Shown: positions 42,595 to 50,423 of the stretch, piece by piece
Layout of the letters: each line of letters begins with the position of its first letter
How positions within the stretch are numbered: position 1 is the first letter of the stretch
Assembly: GCA_963839615.1 (NCBI GenBank)
Contig: CAWIVY010000007.1
Location: 248,001 to 312,000 of the forward strand
Source of the DNA: DASQMT01 sp963839615
Lineage (GTDB): Bacteria; Actinomycetota; Thermoleophilia; Solirubrobacterales; Solirubrobacteraceae
Reading direction: 5' to 3'
Length of the DNA: 64,000 nucleotides
The notes under the pieces: model-generated
Database searches by the model: none
Told to the model about the DNA's origin: nothing
The model's input: the letters and a program-made list of their open reading frames with translations, nothing else
Program-made: the position numbers and the translations under genes

Positions 42595-42611
42595 CGGTAC
42601 CCGGGTACCGT
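42595..42611. promoter_or_regulatory. 16-bp perfect palindrome CGGTACCCGGGTACCG with -10 hexamer
   Basis: The palindrome (42595-42610) sits in the divergent gap between thiolase and fabG4. Its right half contains TACCGT (42606-42611), 7 bases before the fabG4 ATG, so a bound repressor would cover the promoter. A TetR-type regulator is the usual binder of such sites in lipid loci; none is next to it. Confidence 0.6.
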
Positions 42612-42618
42612 GCGGCGC

Positions 42619-44010
42619 ATGTCCGACCGCTATCAACAGTTCGCGGGCTCCAAGCCGGGCCGCGTCGTGGTGCGCCGGCTCGGGCTTCCCGGCCCCACCG
42701 TCCTGCGCCGTCACGCGCCCGGCGCGCCGGTCCTCGAAGCGCCCGCGCTGCTGGGCGCGGCCGCCGGCGGGCGCCTCGCCGACCCCGTCGCGCGCGTGCT
42801 CAAGAACGTCGGCGCGGAGGTCTGGGTGGCCGACGAGCGTGCGCGCCGGGCCGCCAAGGACGCCGGCCTGGGAGCGCGCGACCGCGCCGACGAGAGCGAC
42901 CCGCTCGGAGCCGTCGTGTTCGACGCATCCGGGATCGCGAGCGCCGACGAGCTGAGCGCCGCATACGAGTTCTTCCACGAGCACATCCGCCAGGTCGCGC
43001 CGAGCGGACGGCTGCTCGTGCTCGGCACCCCGCCGGCCGCGGCCGCCGGCGCGCGTGCCGCCGTGGCCCAGCGCGCGCTCGAGGGATTCGTGCGCAGCGC
43101 CGCCAAGGAGCTGCGATCCGGCGCGACGGCACAGCTCGTGCGCGTCGCGCCGGGGGCCGAGGGCAACATCGAGTCGACGCTGCGGTTCCTGCTCTCGGGC
43201 CGCTCGGCCTACGTCTCCGGGCAGGTCGTCAGCATCGGCGAGGCGGTCGCCGCCGAGACGCCGGACTGGGACGCGCCGCTGGCCGGCAAGGTCGCGCTCG
43301 TGACCGGCGCCTCGCGCGGGATCGGGGCCGCGATCGCCGAGGTGCTCGCGCGCGACGGCGCCGACGTGACCTGCCTCGACGTGCCCGCCCAGGGCGCCGG
43401 GCTCGCGGCGACCGCGAACGCGCTGCGCGGCACCGCGCTGCAGCTCGACATCACCGCCGAGCACGCCCCGGACACGCTCGTGGAGCACCTGCGCGAGCGG
43501 CACGGCGGCGTCGACATCGTCGTCCACAACGCCGGCATCACGCGCGACAAGACGCTCGGGCGCATGAGCGAGGATCAGTGGGACTCGGTGCTCGCCGTCA
43601 ACCTGACGGGCCAGGAGCGGCTCACCGCGGCGATCCTCGACGCCGGCATCCTGAACCGCGGCGGGCGCATCGTGTGCGTTTCGTCCGTGAGCGGGATCGC
43701 GGGCAACCGCGGGCAGGTGAACTACGCCACGAGCAAGGCCGGGGTGATCGGCCTCGTCGAGGCGCTCGCGCCCGAGCTGCACCGGCGCCAGGCGTCGATC
43801 AACGCCGTCGCGCCGGGCTTCATCGAGACGCGCATGACCGCCGCGATGCCGGTCGCGACCCGCGAGGCGGGAAGGCGCATGAACTCGCTCTCCCAGGGCG
43901 GGCAGCCCGTCGACGTGGCCGAGACGGTCGCATGGCTCGCGGCGCCGGGCTCGGGCGGCGTCAACGGCACGGTCGTGCGCGTCTGCGGCCAGAGCCTGAT
44001 CGGGGCCTGA
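42619..44010 (+). CDS. Beta-ketoacyl reductase, FabG4-like (two-domain SDR)
   Basis: 463 residues. The N-terminal 210 residues form an SDR-like domain without a clear cofactor motif (as in mycobacterial FabG4). The C-terminal domain has KVALVTGASRGIGAAIAEVLARDG, VHNAGITRDKTLGRMSEDQWD, the catalytic SSVSGIAGNRGQVNYATSKAGV and the end VRVCGQSLIGA. The ATG at 42619 is preferred over 42577 because the palindrome and hexamer lie between them. Three bases after its stop the MaoC gene starts. Confidence 0.92.
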   Translation: MSDRYQQFAGSKPGRVVVRRLGLPGPTVLRRHAPGAPVLEAPALLGAAAGGRLADPVARVLKNVGAEVWVADERARRAAKDAGLGARDRADESDPLGAVVFDASGIASADELSAAYEFFHEHIRQVAPSGRLLVLGTPPAAAAGARAAVAQRALEGFVRSAAKELRSGATAQLVRVAPGAEGNIESTLRFLLSGRSAYVSGQVVSIGEAVAAETPDWDAPLAGKVALVTGASRGIGAAIAEVLARDGADVTCLDVPAQGAGLAATANALRGTALQLDITAEHAPDTLVEHLRERHGGVDIVVHNAGITRDKTLGRMSEDQWDSVLAVNLTGQERLTAAILDAGILNRGGRIVCVSSVSGIAGNRGQVNYATSKAGVIGLVEALAPELHRRQASINAVAPGFIETRMTAAMPVATREAGRRMNSLSQGGQPVDVAETVAWLAAPGSGGVNGTVVRVCGQSLIGA

Positions 44011-44012
44011 GC

Positions 44013-44855
44013 GTGGGGGCGACGCTTTACGGCAGGATCGCCGCCGGCGCCGTGGTCGAGCCGCTGCGCCGCCGGCCGGGCCAGCTGCCCGAGCGCGAGC
44101 TGCGCCGCGACGGGATCGAGATCGACCGCTCGCACCTCGCCGCGTATGACCGCGTCTGCGGCTTCCGCCTCAGCGACACGCTGCCGGCGACCTACCCGCA
44201 CCTGCTCGCGTTCCCGCTGGCGATGGAGCTGATGGCGTCGGGCGACTTCCCGTTCGGCGTGCTCGGGCTGGTTCACGTCGCGAACACGATCGAGCAGGTC
44301 CGTCCGTTGCGCGCCGACGAGGCGCTCGACCTCCGCGTCTGGGCGGGCAACCTCGCCGGCCACAAGCGCGGCCGGACGGCCGACCTCGTCGCCGAGGCCT
44401 ACGCGGACGGCGAGCTCGCATGGCGCGACCGCAGCACGTACCTGCATCGCGAGTCCGGGTCCGAGAAGGGGTCAGGCCCCTCGGGGGACGCGCCTGCGCC
44501 GAGTGCCGTGTGGGAGGTGCCGGGAGACATCGGGCGCCGCTACGCCTCGGTGTCGGGCGACCGCAACCCGATCCACCTGCACGGCCTCTCGGCACGGCTG
44601 TTCGGCCAGAAGGGCGCGATCGCGCACGGGATGTGGACCAAGGCGCGCTGCCTCGCCGCGCTGCAGGGTCACCTGCCGGAGGCGTACGCGGTCGAGGTCG
44701 CGTTCAAGCTGCCGGTCCGGCTGCCGGCGAAGGTCGCGTTCGCCTCGTGGCAGGAGGACGACGAGCGGCGCTTCGCCCTGCACGACGCGCGCAGTGGCAA
44801 GCCGCACCTGACCGGCGCGCTCACGACCGGCGCTTCCGCGGTGCCAGCTGCTTGA
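44013..44855 (+). CDS. MaoC-like (R)-hydratase, HtdX-like
   Basis: 280 residues, double hot-dog. The hydratase motif is YASVSGDRNPIHLHGLSARLFG with IAHGMWTKARCLAAL after it, containing the catalytic Asp and His. GTG start. In mycobacteria the orthologous pair fabG4-htdX handles 3-hydroxyacyl chains. The last 35 bases overlap the convergent YdeI-like gene. Confidence 0.9.
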   Translation: MGATLYGRIAAGAVVEPLRRRPGQLPERELRRDGIEIDRSHLAAYDRVCGFRLSDTLPATYPHLLAFPLAMELMASGDFPFGVLGLVHVANTIEQVRPLRADEALDLRVWAGNLAGHKRGRTADLVAEAYADGELAWRDRSTYLHRESGSEKGSGPSGDAPAPSAVWEVPGDIGRRYASVSGDRNPIHLHGLSARLFGQKGAIAHGMWTKARCLAALQGHLPEAYAVEVAFKLPVRLPAKVAFASWQEDDERRFALHDARSGKPHLTGALTTGASAVPAA

Positions 44856-45411
44856 GCGGCCGGCCGGCGGAGGAGTCCTCGATCAGGGTCGCGAGCCGCC
44901 GCTCGCGCGTCTCGGGCTTCTTCGCGCTCACGACCCACCAGAGCGCGGGCTTGCGATACGACGGCGGACGCGACATGAAGTACTTCCATGCGGCCTCGTT
45001 CGCCCTGAAGCGCTCCTCCTGCTCTGGCTCGAGCTGCGGCTCGTTGCGCTGCTCGAACGCGTAGACGCCCGAGCGGTCCTCGCGCCGGCGCGCGAACGCC
45101 GCCTCCCCGGCGGGCCGCATCCGGCCCTCGGCGCGGAGCTTCGCCACCTTGGCGATGTTGACCTCGCTCCAGTTGCTCGTCGGCTTGCGCGGCGTGAAGC
45201 GCTGGATGTGGCGCTCGTCGTCGATGCCGCGCATCACGCCGTCGATCCAGCCGAAGCAGAGCGCTTCGTCGACCGCCTGCGACCACGTCAGGCTCGGCTT
45301 GCCGGTCGCCTTCTTCCAGTAGCCGAGCCACAGCTCCTTCTCCGTCTCGTGGTGCTCCTCCAGCCAGGCGCCGAACTCGGCGGGCGAGCTGAAGTAGATC
45401 GCGTCGCTCAA
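44821..45411 (-). CDS. YdeI/OmpD-associated family protein
   Basis: 196 residues. Family features are IYFSSPAEFGAWLEEHHETEKELWLGYWKK, LTWSQAVDEALCFGWIDGVMRGID, RFTPRKPTSNWSEVNIAKV and the C-terminal domain with FRANEAAWKYFMSRPPSYRK and WWVVSAKKPETRERRL. The TTG start overlaps the stop of the threonine aldolase (TTGA), so the two are coupled. Biochemical role is not established. Confidence 0.88.
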   Translation of the reverse strand: MSDAIYFSSPAEFGAWLEEHHETEKELWLGYWKKATGKPSLTWSQAVDEALCFGWIDGVMRGIDDERHIQRFTPRKPTSNWSEVNIAKVAKLRAEGRMRPAGEAAFARRREDRSGVYAFEQRNEPQLEPEQEERFRANEAAWKYFMSRPPSYRKPALWWVVSAKKPETRERRLATLIEDSSAGRPLKQLAPRKRRS

Positions 45412-46433
45412 CCGACGGCCTCCGCGAGCGCCTCCGCCGCGCGCTCGCAATCGGCGCGCGAGACGTCGAGATGCGTGACCGCGCGGACGGTGCGCGGCCC
45501 GAACGCCATCACGAGCACCTCGCGCTCGGCCGCGCGCGCGACCACCGTGGCCGCGTCCGGCGCGCCCGCGCGCAGCCCGAACACGACGATGTTCGTCTCG
45601 AGCGTGTCCATGTCGAGCTCCACGCCCTCGCACCCGTGCAGGCGCTCGCCGATCAGCCGCGCGTTCGCGTGGTCCTCGGCGAGCCGCTCGACGTGGTGAT
45701 CGAGCGCGTGCAGGCCGGCCGCGGCGAGCACGCCGGACTGGCGCATCGCGCCACCGAGCATCCGCCGGTAGCGCACGAGCGCCGCGATGTCCTCGCGGCT
45801 GCCGGCGAGCACCGACCCGACGGGGCAGCCGAGGCCCTTGGAGAGCGCGATCGAGACGAGGTCGAACGGCGCCGCGAGCGCCGCGGGGTCGTCGCCGCGC
45901 GCGACGGCGGCGTTGAGCAGCCGCGCGCCGTCGAGGTAGGAGGCCACCTCGTGCTCGCGCGCCGCCGCCCCGATCCGCTCGAGCTCCGCGCGATCCCACA
46001 CCAGGCCGCCCTTGCGGTTCTGGGTGTCCTCGACCTCCACGAGCGTCGTCGGCGGGTAGAGCAGGTGGCCGCGCGGCTTGCGCTCGGCCAGGAACTCATC
46101 GGCCGTGAAGCGGCCGTCCGCTCCGATCGCGGTGAGCTGGATGCCGCCGACCGCCGCCGCGGCGCCGGTCTCGTGCCACGCCGCGTGGCTCTCTACGCCG
46201 ACGACGACATCGTCGCCCGGCCGGCAGTAGAGCTTCAGCGCCAGCTGGTTGGCCATCGTCCCCGTAGGGACGAAGAGCGCCGCCTCCTTGCCGAGCAGCC
46301 GGGCCACCCGCTCCTGCAGGCGCAGCACGCTCGGGTCCTCGCCGTACTGGTCGTCGCCGACCTCGGCGTCGGCGATCGACCGCCGCATGGCGGCGGTCGG
46401 TCGCGTGACGGTGTCCGAGCGCAGGTCGACGAT
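45408..46433 (-). CDS. Threonine aldolase family PLP enzyme, apparent ATC start
   Basis: 341 residues counting from ATC 46433. The N terminus reads VDLRSDTVTRPTAAMRR, the highly conserved opening of this family, then GDDQYGEDPSVLRLQERVARLLGKEAALFVPTGTMANQLAL, and the PLP Lys in FDLVSIALSKGLGCPVGSVLAG. Upstream of ATC there is no ATG, GTG or TTG before the in-frame stop. A minus-strand TAGGCT hexamer lies 7 bases before ATC. The ATG at 46388 would remove SDTVT. It cleaves threonine or related beta-hydroxy amino acids to glycine. Confidence 0.87.
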   Translation of the reverse strand: MVDLRSDTVTRPTAAMRRSIADAEVGDDQYGEDPSVLRLQERVARLLGKEAALFVPTGTMANQLALKLYCRPGDDVVVGVESHAAWHETGAAAAVGGIQLTAIGADGRFTADEFLAERKPRGHLLYPPTTLVEVEDTQNRKGGLVWDRAELERIGAAAREHEVASYLDGARLLNAAVARGDDPAALAAPFDLVSIALSKGLGCPVGSVLAGSREDIAALVRYRRMLGGAMRQSGVLAAAGLHALDHHVERLAEDHANARLIGERLHGCEGVELDMDTLETNIVVFGLRAGAPDAATVVARAAEREVLVMAFGPRTVRAVTHLDVSRADCERAAEALAEAVG

Positions 46434-46440
46434 GCGCGCG

Positions 46441-46446
46441 AGCCTA
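46441..46446 (-). promoter_or_regulatory. -10-like hexamer TAGGCT for the threonine aldolase gene
   Basis: On the minus strand TAGGCT ends 7 bases before the ATC at 46433, the distance seen between hexamer and start in other genes here. Confidence 0.45.
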
Positions 46447-46484
46447 GCTCAGGCATCGCGACGCCGGTCAACCGCCCGACCGCG

Positions 46485-46490
46485 TAGGTT
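46485..46490 (+). promoter_or_regulatory. -10-like hexamer TAGGTT
   Basis: TAGGTT lies 6 bases before the ATG at 46497, with no Shine-Dalgarno sequence. Confidence 0.4.
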
Positions 46491-46496
46491 GCCGCC

Positions 46497-47339
46497 ATGT
46501 CATCTCCGCTGCAGGACCGTGTCGTCGTGATGTCCGGCGGCAGCCGCGGCATCGGGCTCGCGATCGCCGTCGCGCTGGCGCGCGCCGGCGCGCGGATCGC
46601 GCTCATGGCCAAGACCGACCAGCCGCACCCGAAGCTGCCCGGCACGATCCACACGGCGGCGGAGGCGATCGAGGCGGAGGGCGGCGAGGCGCTGGCCGTC
46701 GTGGGCGACGTGCGCGACGACGCCCAGGTCGAGGCCTTCGTCGCCGCCGCGGCCGAGCGCTGGGGCGGCATCGACATCGTCGTCAACAACGCCTCGGCGA
46801 TCAACCTGAACCCGATCGCAGCGCTCGAGCCCAAGCGCTTCGACCTGATGCTCGACATCAACACGCGCGGCACCTACCTGCTCACGCGCACCGCGATCCC
46901 GCACCTGCGCGACTCAGGGCACGCACACGTGCTGACCCTCAGCCCGCCGCTCAGCACGGACCCGCGCTGGCTGCGCGGGCATGCCGCGTACACGATCTCG
47001 AAGATGGGCATGTCGATGATCACGCTCGGTGTCGCGGAGGACGAGCGCGAGCACGGCGTCGGCGCGAACTGCCTCTGGCCGCGGACGCTGATCGCGACCG
47101 CCGCGGTGCAGAACCTGCTCGGCGGCGACAAGGCGATGGCGATGAGCCGCACGCCCGAGATCGTCGCCGACGCCGCACGCGTGATCCTCGAGCGCGATCC
47201 GCGCGAAGCGACCGGAAACGCGTACATCGACGACGAGGTGCTCGCCGCGGCCGGCATCACCGATCTGGAGCGCTACCGCGCCGCCGACGGCGAGCTGGCG
47301 CTCGACCTGTTCGTCGAAGGGTGGCCCGCTCCGGCCTAA
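46497..47339 (+). CDS. Short-chain dehydrogenase, HSDL2-like
   Basis: 280 residues. The cofactor motif is VVVMSGGSRGIGLAIAVAL, the NNAS motif VVNNASAINL, and the catalytic Tyr/Lys are in AAYTISKMGMSMITLGVAED. Insert MAKTDQPHPKLPGTIHTAAEAIEAEGG and CLWPRTLIATAAVQNLLG are characteristic of the HSDL2 type, probably acting on acyl-CoA or steroid-like substrates. The sigma factor promoter starts 14 bases after its stop. Confidence 0.9.
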   Translation: MSSPLQDRVVVMSGGSRGIGLAIAVALARAGARIALMAKTDQPHPKLPGTIHTAAEAIEAEGGEALAVVGDVRDDAQVEAFVAAAAERWGGIDIVVNNASAINLNPIAALEPKRFDLMLDINTRGTYLLTRTAIPHLRDSGHAHVLTLSPPLSTDPRWLRGHAAYTISKMGMSMITLGVAEDEREHGVGANCLWPRTLIATAAVQNLLGGDKAMAMSRTPEIVADAARVILERDPREATGNAYIDDEVLAAAGITDLERYRAADGELALDLFVEGWPAPA

Positions 47340-47352
47340 CAAATGGCCATGA

Positions 47353-47376
47353 GTTTCGGATCCGCCATCTGGGTAA
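47353..47376 (+). promoter_or_regulatory. SigB/SigF-type promoter GTTT-N14-GGGTAA
   Basis: GTTT (47353-47356) and GGGTAA (47371-47376) are 14 bases apart, matching the stress-sigma consensus GNTT-N14/16-GGGTAY of actinobacteria. The sigma gene ATG at 47388 follows 11 bases later, so the factor probably transcribes its own gene. Confidence 0.6.
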
Positions 47377-47387
47377 GGGCAGCCGAG

Positions 47388-48212
47388 ATGACGATCTCGC
47401 CCACGGAAGTACCCCCACGCCGTGGTGCTGAGGCACGTCCCGCTCGTGGTCCGCGCGACCGCCGGCGAGAGACGCTGCTGTTCAGCCGATACGGCGAGAG
47501 TCGCGACCCTGCGCTGCGCGAGCATCTCGTGGAGCGCTACCTGCCGCTGGCTCGCACGATCGCGCGCCGCTACCAGTCGCAGCGGGTGCCGACCGAGGAC
47601 CTCGTCCAGGTCGCGGCGATCGGCCTGATGAAGGCGATCGACCGCTATGACCCGGCGCGCGGCATCGCGTTCAGCTCCTACGCGGTGCCGACGATGGTGG
47701 GCGAGGTGCAGCGCCACTTCCGCGACCACACCTGGGGCGTGCGGCCCCCGCGCGACCTCCAGGAGCGCGCACAGCGAGTGCTCGCGATCAACCGCACGAT
47801 GAGCGCCGAGCTGGGCCGCCCGCCGAGCGCGCGCGAGATCGCGGATCGGCTCCGCGTGTCGCTCGAGGACGTCGTCGAGGCGCTGCAGGCGTGCGATGCG
47901 CGCGACTCGACGTCGCTCGACCGCCCGCGCGTCATGGGCGAGGAGGGCGACACGCTCGCCGACACGCTCGGCGGCGAGGACGATGAGTACGACCGCGTGG
48001 ACGATGCGATCACCGCCGAGCTGCTGATGCGGCACCTCGACGAGCGCGAGCGCGAGATCCTCCGGCTGCGCTTCCACGAGGACCTCACGCAGTCCGAGAT
48101 CGGCGAGCGGATCGGCTGCAGCCAGATGCACGTGTCACGGCTCGTGCGCGGGGCGATCGCCAAGCTGACGGCCGCCGCCGAGTCCGATCAGGCCTTGAAC
48201 AGCGCCGCGTAG
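47388..48212 (+). CDS. SigB/SigF/SigG-family alternative sigma factor
   Basis: 274 residues. Region 2 has HLVERYLPLARTIARRYQ, EDLVQVAAIGLMKAIDRYDPARG and FSSYAVPTMVGEVQRHFRDHTWGVRPPRDLQE, which marks the sigma-B/F group. Region 3 is GRPPSAREIADRLRVSLEDVVEAL and region 4 is REREILRLRFHEDLTQSEIGERIGCSQMHVSRL. ATG 47388 is preferred to the further upstream 47343, which would translate the promoter. No anti-sigma factor gene is adjacent. The last 25 bases overlap the convergent ACC deaminase gene. Confidence 0.93.
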   Translation: MTISPTEVPPRRGAEARPARGPRDRRRETLLFSRYGESRDPALREHLVERYLPLARTIARRYQSQRVPTEDLVQVAAIGLMKAIDRYDPARGIAFSSYAVPTMVGEVQRHFRDHTWGVRPPRDLQERAQRVLAINRTMSAELGRPPSAREIADRLRVSLEDVVEALQACDARDSTSLDRPRVMGEEGDTLADTLGGEDDEYDRVDDAITAELLMRHLDEREREILRLRFHEDLTQSEIGERIGCSQMHVSRLVRGAIAKLTAAAESDQALNSAA

Positions 48213-49198
48213 GCGCTCAACGCGGGCTGCCCGCCGAGGTGCGCGTAGAGCACGTTCGCGTCACGCGGGATCTCCCCGCGCGCAACGAGGTCGATCATCC
48301 CCGCCATCGACTTCCCCTCGTACACGGGGTCGGTGATCATCCCTTCCAGCCGCCCGGCGAGCCGGATCGCGTCCAGCGTCTGCTCGTCCGGGATCCCGTA
48401 CGTGCCCGCGTGGTAGCGATCGTCCAGCACGATCTCGTCGTCGCGCAGGTCGCGCCCGAGACCGATCAGCTCCGCCGTCGCGCGCGCGATCCGTGCCACC
48501 TGGCTGTGCGTCTCGGCGGGCTTGGCCGAGCCGTCGATCCCGATCACCCGCCGCTCTCGTGCCTGCCCCGCGAAGCCGGCGATCATCCCGGCCTGGGTGC
48601 TGCCGGTCACGGAGCACACGACGATCGTGTCGAAGAAGACGCCCAGCTCCCGCTCCTGCGCCTCCACCTCGTCGGCCCAGCCGGCGAAGCCCATGCCGCC
48701 GAGCCTGTGGTCCGACGCGCCGGCCGGGATCGCGTACGGCTTGCCGCCCCGGGCTTCGGTGTCGGCGAGCGCCTGCTCCCAGCTCTCCTTGAAGCCGATG
48801 CCGAAGCCGGCTTCGACGAGCCTCACGTCGGCGCCCATGATGCGGCTGAGCTGGATGTTGCCGACGCGGTCGTAGACGACGTCGGGCCAGTCGACCCAGC
48901 TCTCCTGCACGAGCACGCAGCCCATGCCGCTGCGAGCCGCGGCCGCGGCGACCTGGCGCGTGTGGTTGGACTGCACGCCGCCGATCGAGACGAGCGTGTC
49001 GCAGCCCTGGGCGAGCGCGTCGGCGACCAGGTACTCGAGCTTGCGCGTCTTGTTGCCGCCGTAGGCCAGGCCGCTGTTGCAGTCGTCGCGCTTGGCCCAG
49101 ATCGCCGCGCCGCCGAGGTGCGCGGTGAGCCGCTCGAGCCGGTGCACGGGGGAGGGGCCGAACAGCAGCGGGTAGCGCTCGAAGGCATCCAGTCCCAT
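48188..49198 (-). CDS. acdS: 1-aminocyclopropane-1-carboxylate deaminase
   Basis: 336 residues, fold-type II PLP enzyme. The PLP Lys is in NSGLAYGGNKTRKLEYL, the Ser in VSIGGVQSNHTRQVAA, and CSVTGSTQAGMIAGFA is the phosphate-binding loop. The residues that separate ACC deaminase from D-cysteine desulfhydrase are present: the Glu in ITDPVYEGKSMAGMI and the Leu in YAHLGGQPALS. It opens the cyclopropane ring of the plant ethylene precursor to 2-oxobutyrate and ammonia. A minus-strand TAAGGT hexamer (49210-49205) lies 6 bases before ATG 49198. Confidence 0.93.
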   Translation of the reverse strand: MGLDAFERYPLLFGPSPVHRLERLTAHLGGAAIWAKRDDCNSGLAYGGNKTRKLEYLVADALAQGCDTLVSIGGVQSNHTRQVAAAAARSGMGCVLVQESWVDWPDVVYDRVGNIQLSRIMGADVRLVEAGFGIGFKESWEQALADTEARGGKPYAIPAGASDHRLGGMGFAGWADEVEAQERELGVFFDTIVVCSVTGSTQAGMIAGFAGQARERRVIGIDGSAKPAETHSQVARIARATAELIGLGRDLRDDEIVLDDRYHAGTYGIPDEQTLDAIRLAGRLEGMITDPVYEGKSMAGMIDLVARGEIPRDANVLYAHLGGQPALSAYAALFKA

Positions 49199-49204
49199 CC
49201 GCGT

Positions 49205-49210
49205 ACCTTA
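49205..49210 (-). promoter_or_regulatory. -10-like hexamer TAAGGT for acdS
   Basis: On the minus strand TAAGGT is 6 bases before the acdS ATG, without a Shine-Dalgarno sequence. Confidence 0.45.
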
Positions 49211-49240
49211 TGGCCGCGGCGACGCGACCGGCCGGGAGGC

Positions 49241-49246
49241 TAGCTT
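49241..49246 (+). promoter_or_regulatory. -10-like hexamer TAGCTT
   Basis: TAGCTT lies 6 bases before GTG 49253. Confidence 0.4.
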
Positions 49247-49252
49247 CCTGCT

Positions 49253-49909
49253 GTGCTCTCGCTCGCCCGCCGGGAACCCTCCGCGATCCTGCTGGCCGCC
49301 CAGCTCGGCGGGGTGCTGCTGTACCCGTTCATGGAGGGCAGCGACGTGGGGCGCGCGCTGTTCAGCATCTTCGGCATCGCCCTGCTCGGCCTCGTGGTAC
49401 TGGCGGTGCGCAGCACGCCCGCGCTCACCTGGTTCGTCGTGCTGCTCGGGATCCCCGCGACGGTGCTGCTGCTGATCCAGGCGGTCACCGGCGACGATGC
49501 GCTCTTTCCGTACTCCTCGGCGCTGGAGGCGGTGCTCTACTTCTACGCCGCCTACGCACTCATCGCCTACATGCTCGCCGACCACACGATCACGCGCGAC
49601 GAGCTCTTCGCGGTCGGCGCGACGTTCACCCTCGTGGCGTGGGCGTTCGCCTACTCGTTCGTCGTCTGCCAGGCGATCGAGCCCGGCAGCTTCACCGCGG
49701 CGATCGACCCGAGCGGGGAGCGCAGCTGGATCGAGCTGCTGTTCCTGAGCTTCACCACGCTGTCGAGCACGGGCCTGAGCGACGTCGTGCCGGTGCAGCC
49801 GTTCGCGCGCGCGCTCGTGATGATCGAGCAGCTCGCCGGGCTCGCCTATGTCGCGATGGTCGTCTCGCGGCTGGTCGGCCTGATGGTGATGCACCGCCCG
49901 CGCGACTGA
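49253..49909 (+). CDS. Ion-channel family membrane protein
   Basis: 218 residues with about six hydrophobic segments in the pattern of two-pore-helix ion channels (Ion_trans_2). The pore region is WIELLFLSFTTLSSTGLSDVVPVQPFARAL. The place of the K+ filter TVGYGD is taken by STGLSD, so selectivity may differ from a normal potassium channel. The segment after it, VMIEQLAGLAYVAMVVSRLVGLMV, is the last helix. GTG start. Confidence 0.82.
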   Translation: MLSLARREPSAILLAAQLGGVLLYPFMEGSDVGRALFSIFGIALLGLVVLAVRSTPALTWFVVLLGIPATVLLLIQAVTGDDALFPYSSALEAVLYFYAAYALIAYMLADHTITRDELFAVGATFTLVAWAFAYSFVVCQAIEPGSFTAAIDPSGERSWIELLFLSFTTLSSTGLSDVVPVQPFARALVMIEQLAGLAYVAMVVSRLVGLMVMHRPRD

Positions 49910-49935
49910 GCGGTTGCTTTCGCACGCCGACCGCC

Positions 49936-49941
49936 TAAGGT
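49936..49941 (+). promoter_or_regulatory. -10-like hexamer TAAGGT
   Basis: TAAGGT lies 6 bases before the ATG at 49948. Confidence 0.4.
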
Positions 49942-49947
49942 CATCGC

Positions 49948-50229
49948 ATGGAAGACGTAGCGATCCGAGACCTGGTGGCGCGGCTCGCGCGACCGCATCC
50001 GTCCGGCGGCGCCGTGATCGAGCGTGCCGCCATCCTGGCCGAGGGCGGCGACTTCGACGACATCGTCGCGTGGATCACCGCCCACGACGGGCTCCCGGAG
50101 GAGGCGATCGCCGCCCGCGAGGGCGGGCTTCACAGCGCGCGCCCCGTCGACGGCTCCCGCGCCGGGCGCCCGCCCAGCCGCTACATCCTCCCGGCCGGGG
50201 CGCTCGACCGCGAGACCGGAACGGACTAG
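49948..50229 (+). CDS. Small protein of unknown function
   Basis: 93 residues. MEDVAIRDLVARLARPHPSG and RAAILAEGGDFDDIVAWITAHDG look like a helical fold; the C-terminal part (GRPPSRYILPAGALD) is basic and possibly extended. Its stop overlaps the next convergent gene by four bases. No family recognised. Confidence 0.65.
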   Translation: MEDVAIRDLVARLARPHPSGGAVIERAAILAEGGDFDDIVAWITAHDGLPEEAIAAREGGLHSARPVDGSRAGRPPSRYILPAGALDRETGTD

Positions 50230-50423
50230 ACGCGGTACAGCGACGTGTAGACCGCGGAGGGGCCGGCCTGCTCCCACTCCGCGAGGCAGTAACGGCAGGT
50301 GCTGCCGTCCTCCGCGGGCACGTCGATCGTCTTCGGCGGCCGGCCCTCGACGAGCTCGGCCTCGATCTGGCGGCCCTCGAGCGGCCCGTCGTCGAGCAGC
50401 GCGATGACGGTCGGGCCGGTCAT
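50226..50423 (-). CDS. Small protein with a CxxC motif, unknown function
   Basis: 65 residues: TVIALLDDGPLEGRQIEAELVEGRPPKTIDVP, then DGSTCRYCLAEWEQ and AVYTSLYRV. The single CxxC could bind a metal as a dimer. The ATG overlaps the stop of the upstream gene (TGATG), so they are coupled. Confidence 0.68.
   Translation of the reverse strand: MTGPTVIALLDDGPLEGRQIEAELVEGRPPKTIDVPAEDGSTCRYCLAEWEQAGPSAVYTSLYRV

Noticed and set aside
42596..42609. GGTACCCGGGTACC looks like a KpnI-SmaI cloning polylinker
   Set aside because: Flanking sequence continues into recognisable divergent genes and the palindrome overlaps a promoter hexamer; no other vector sequence is present.
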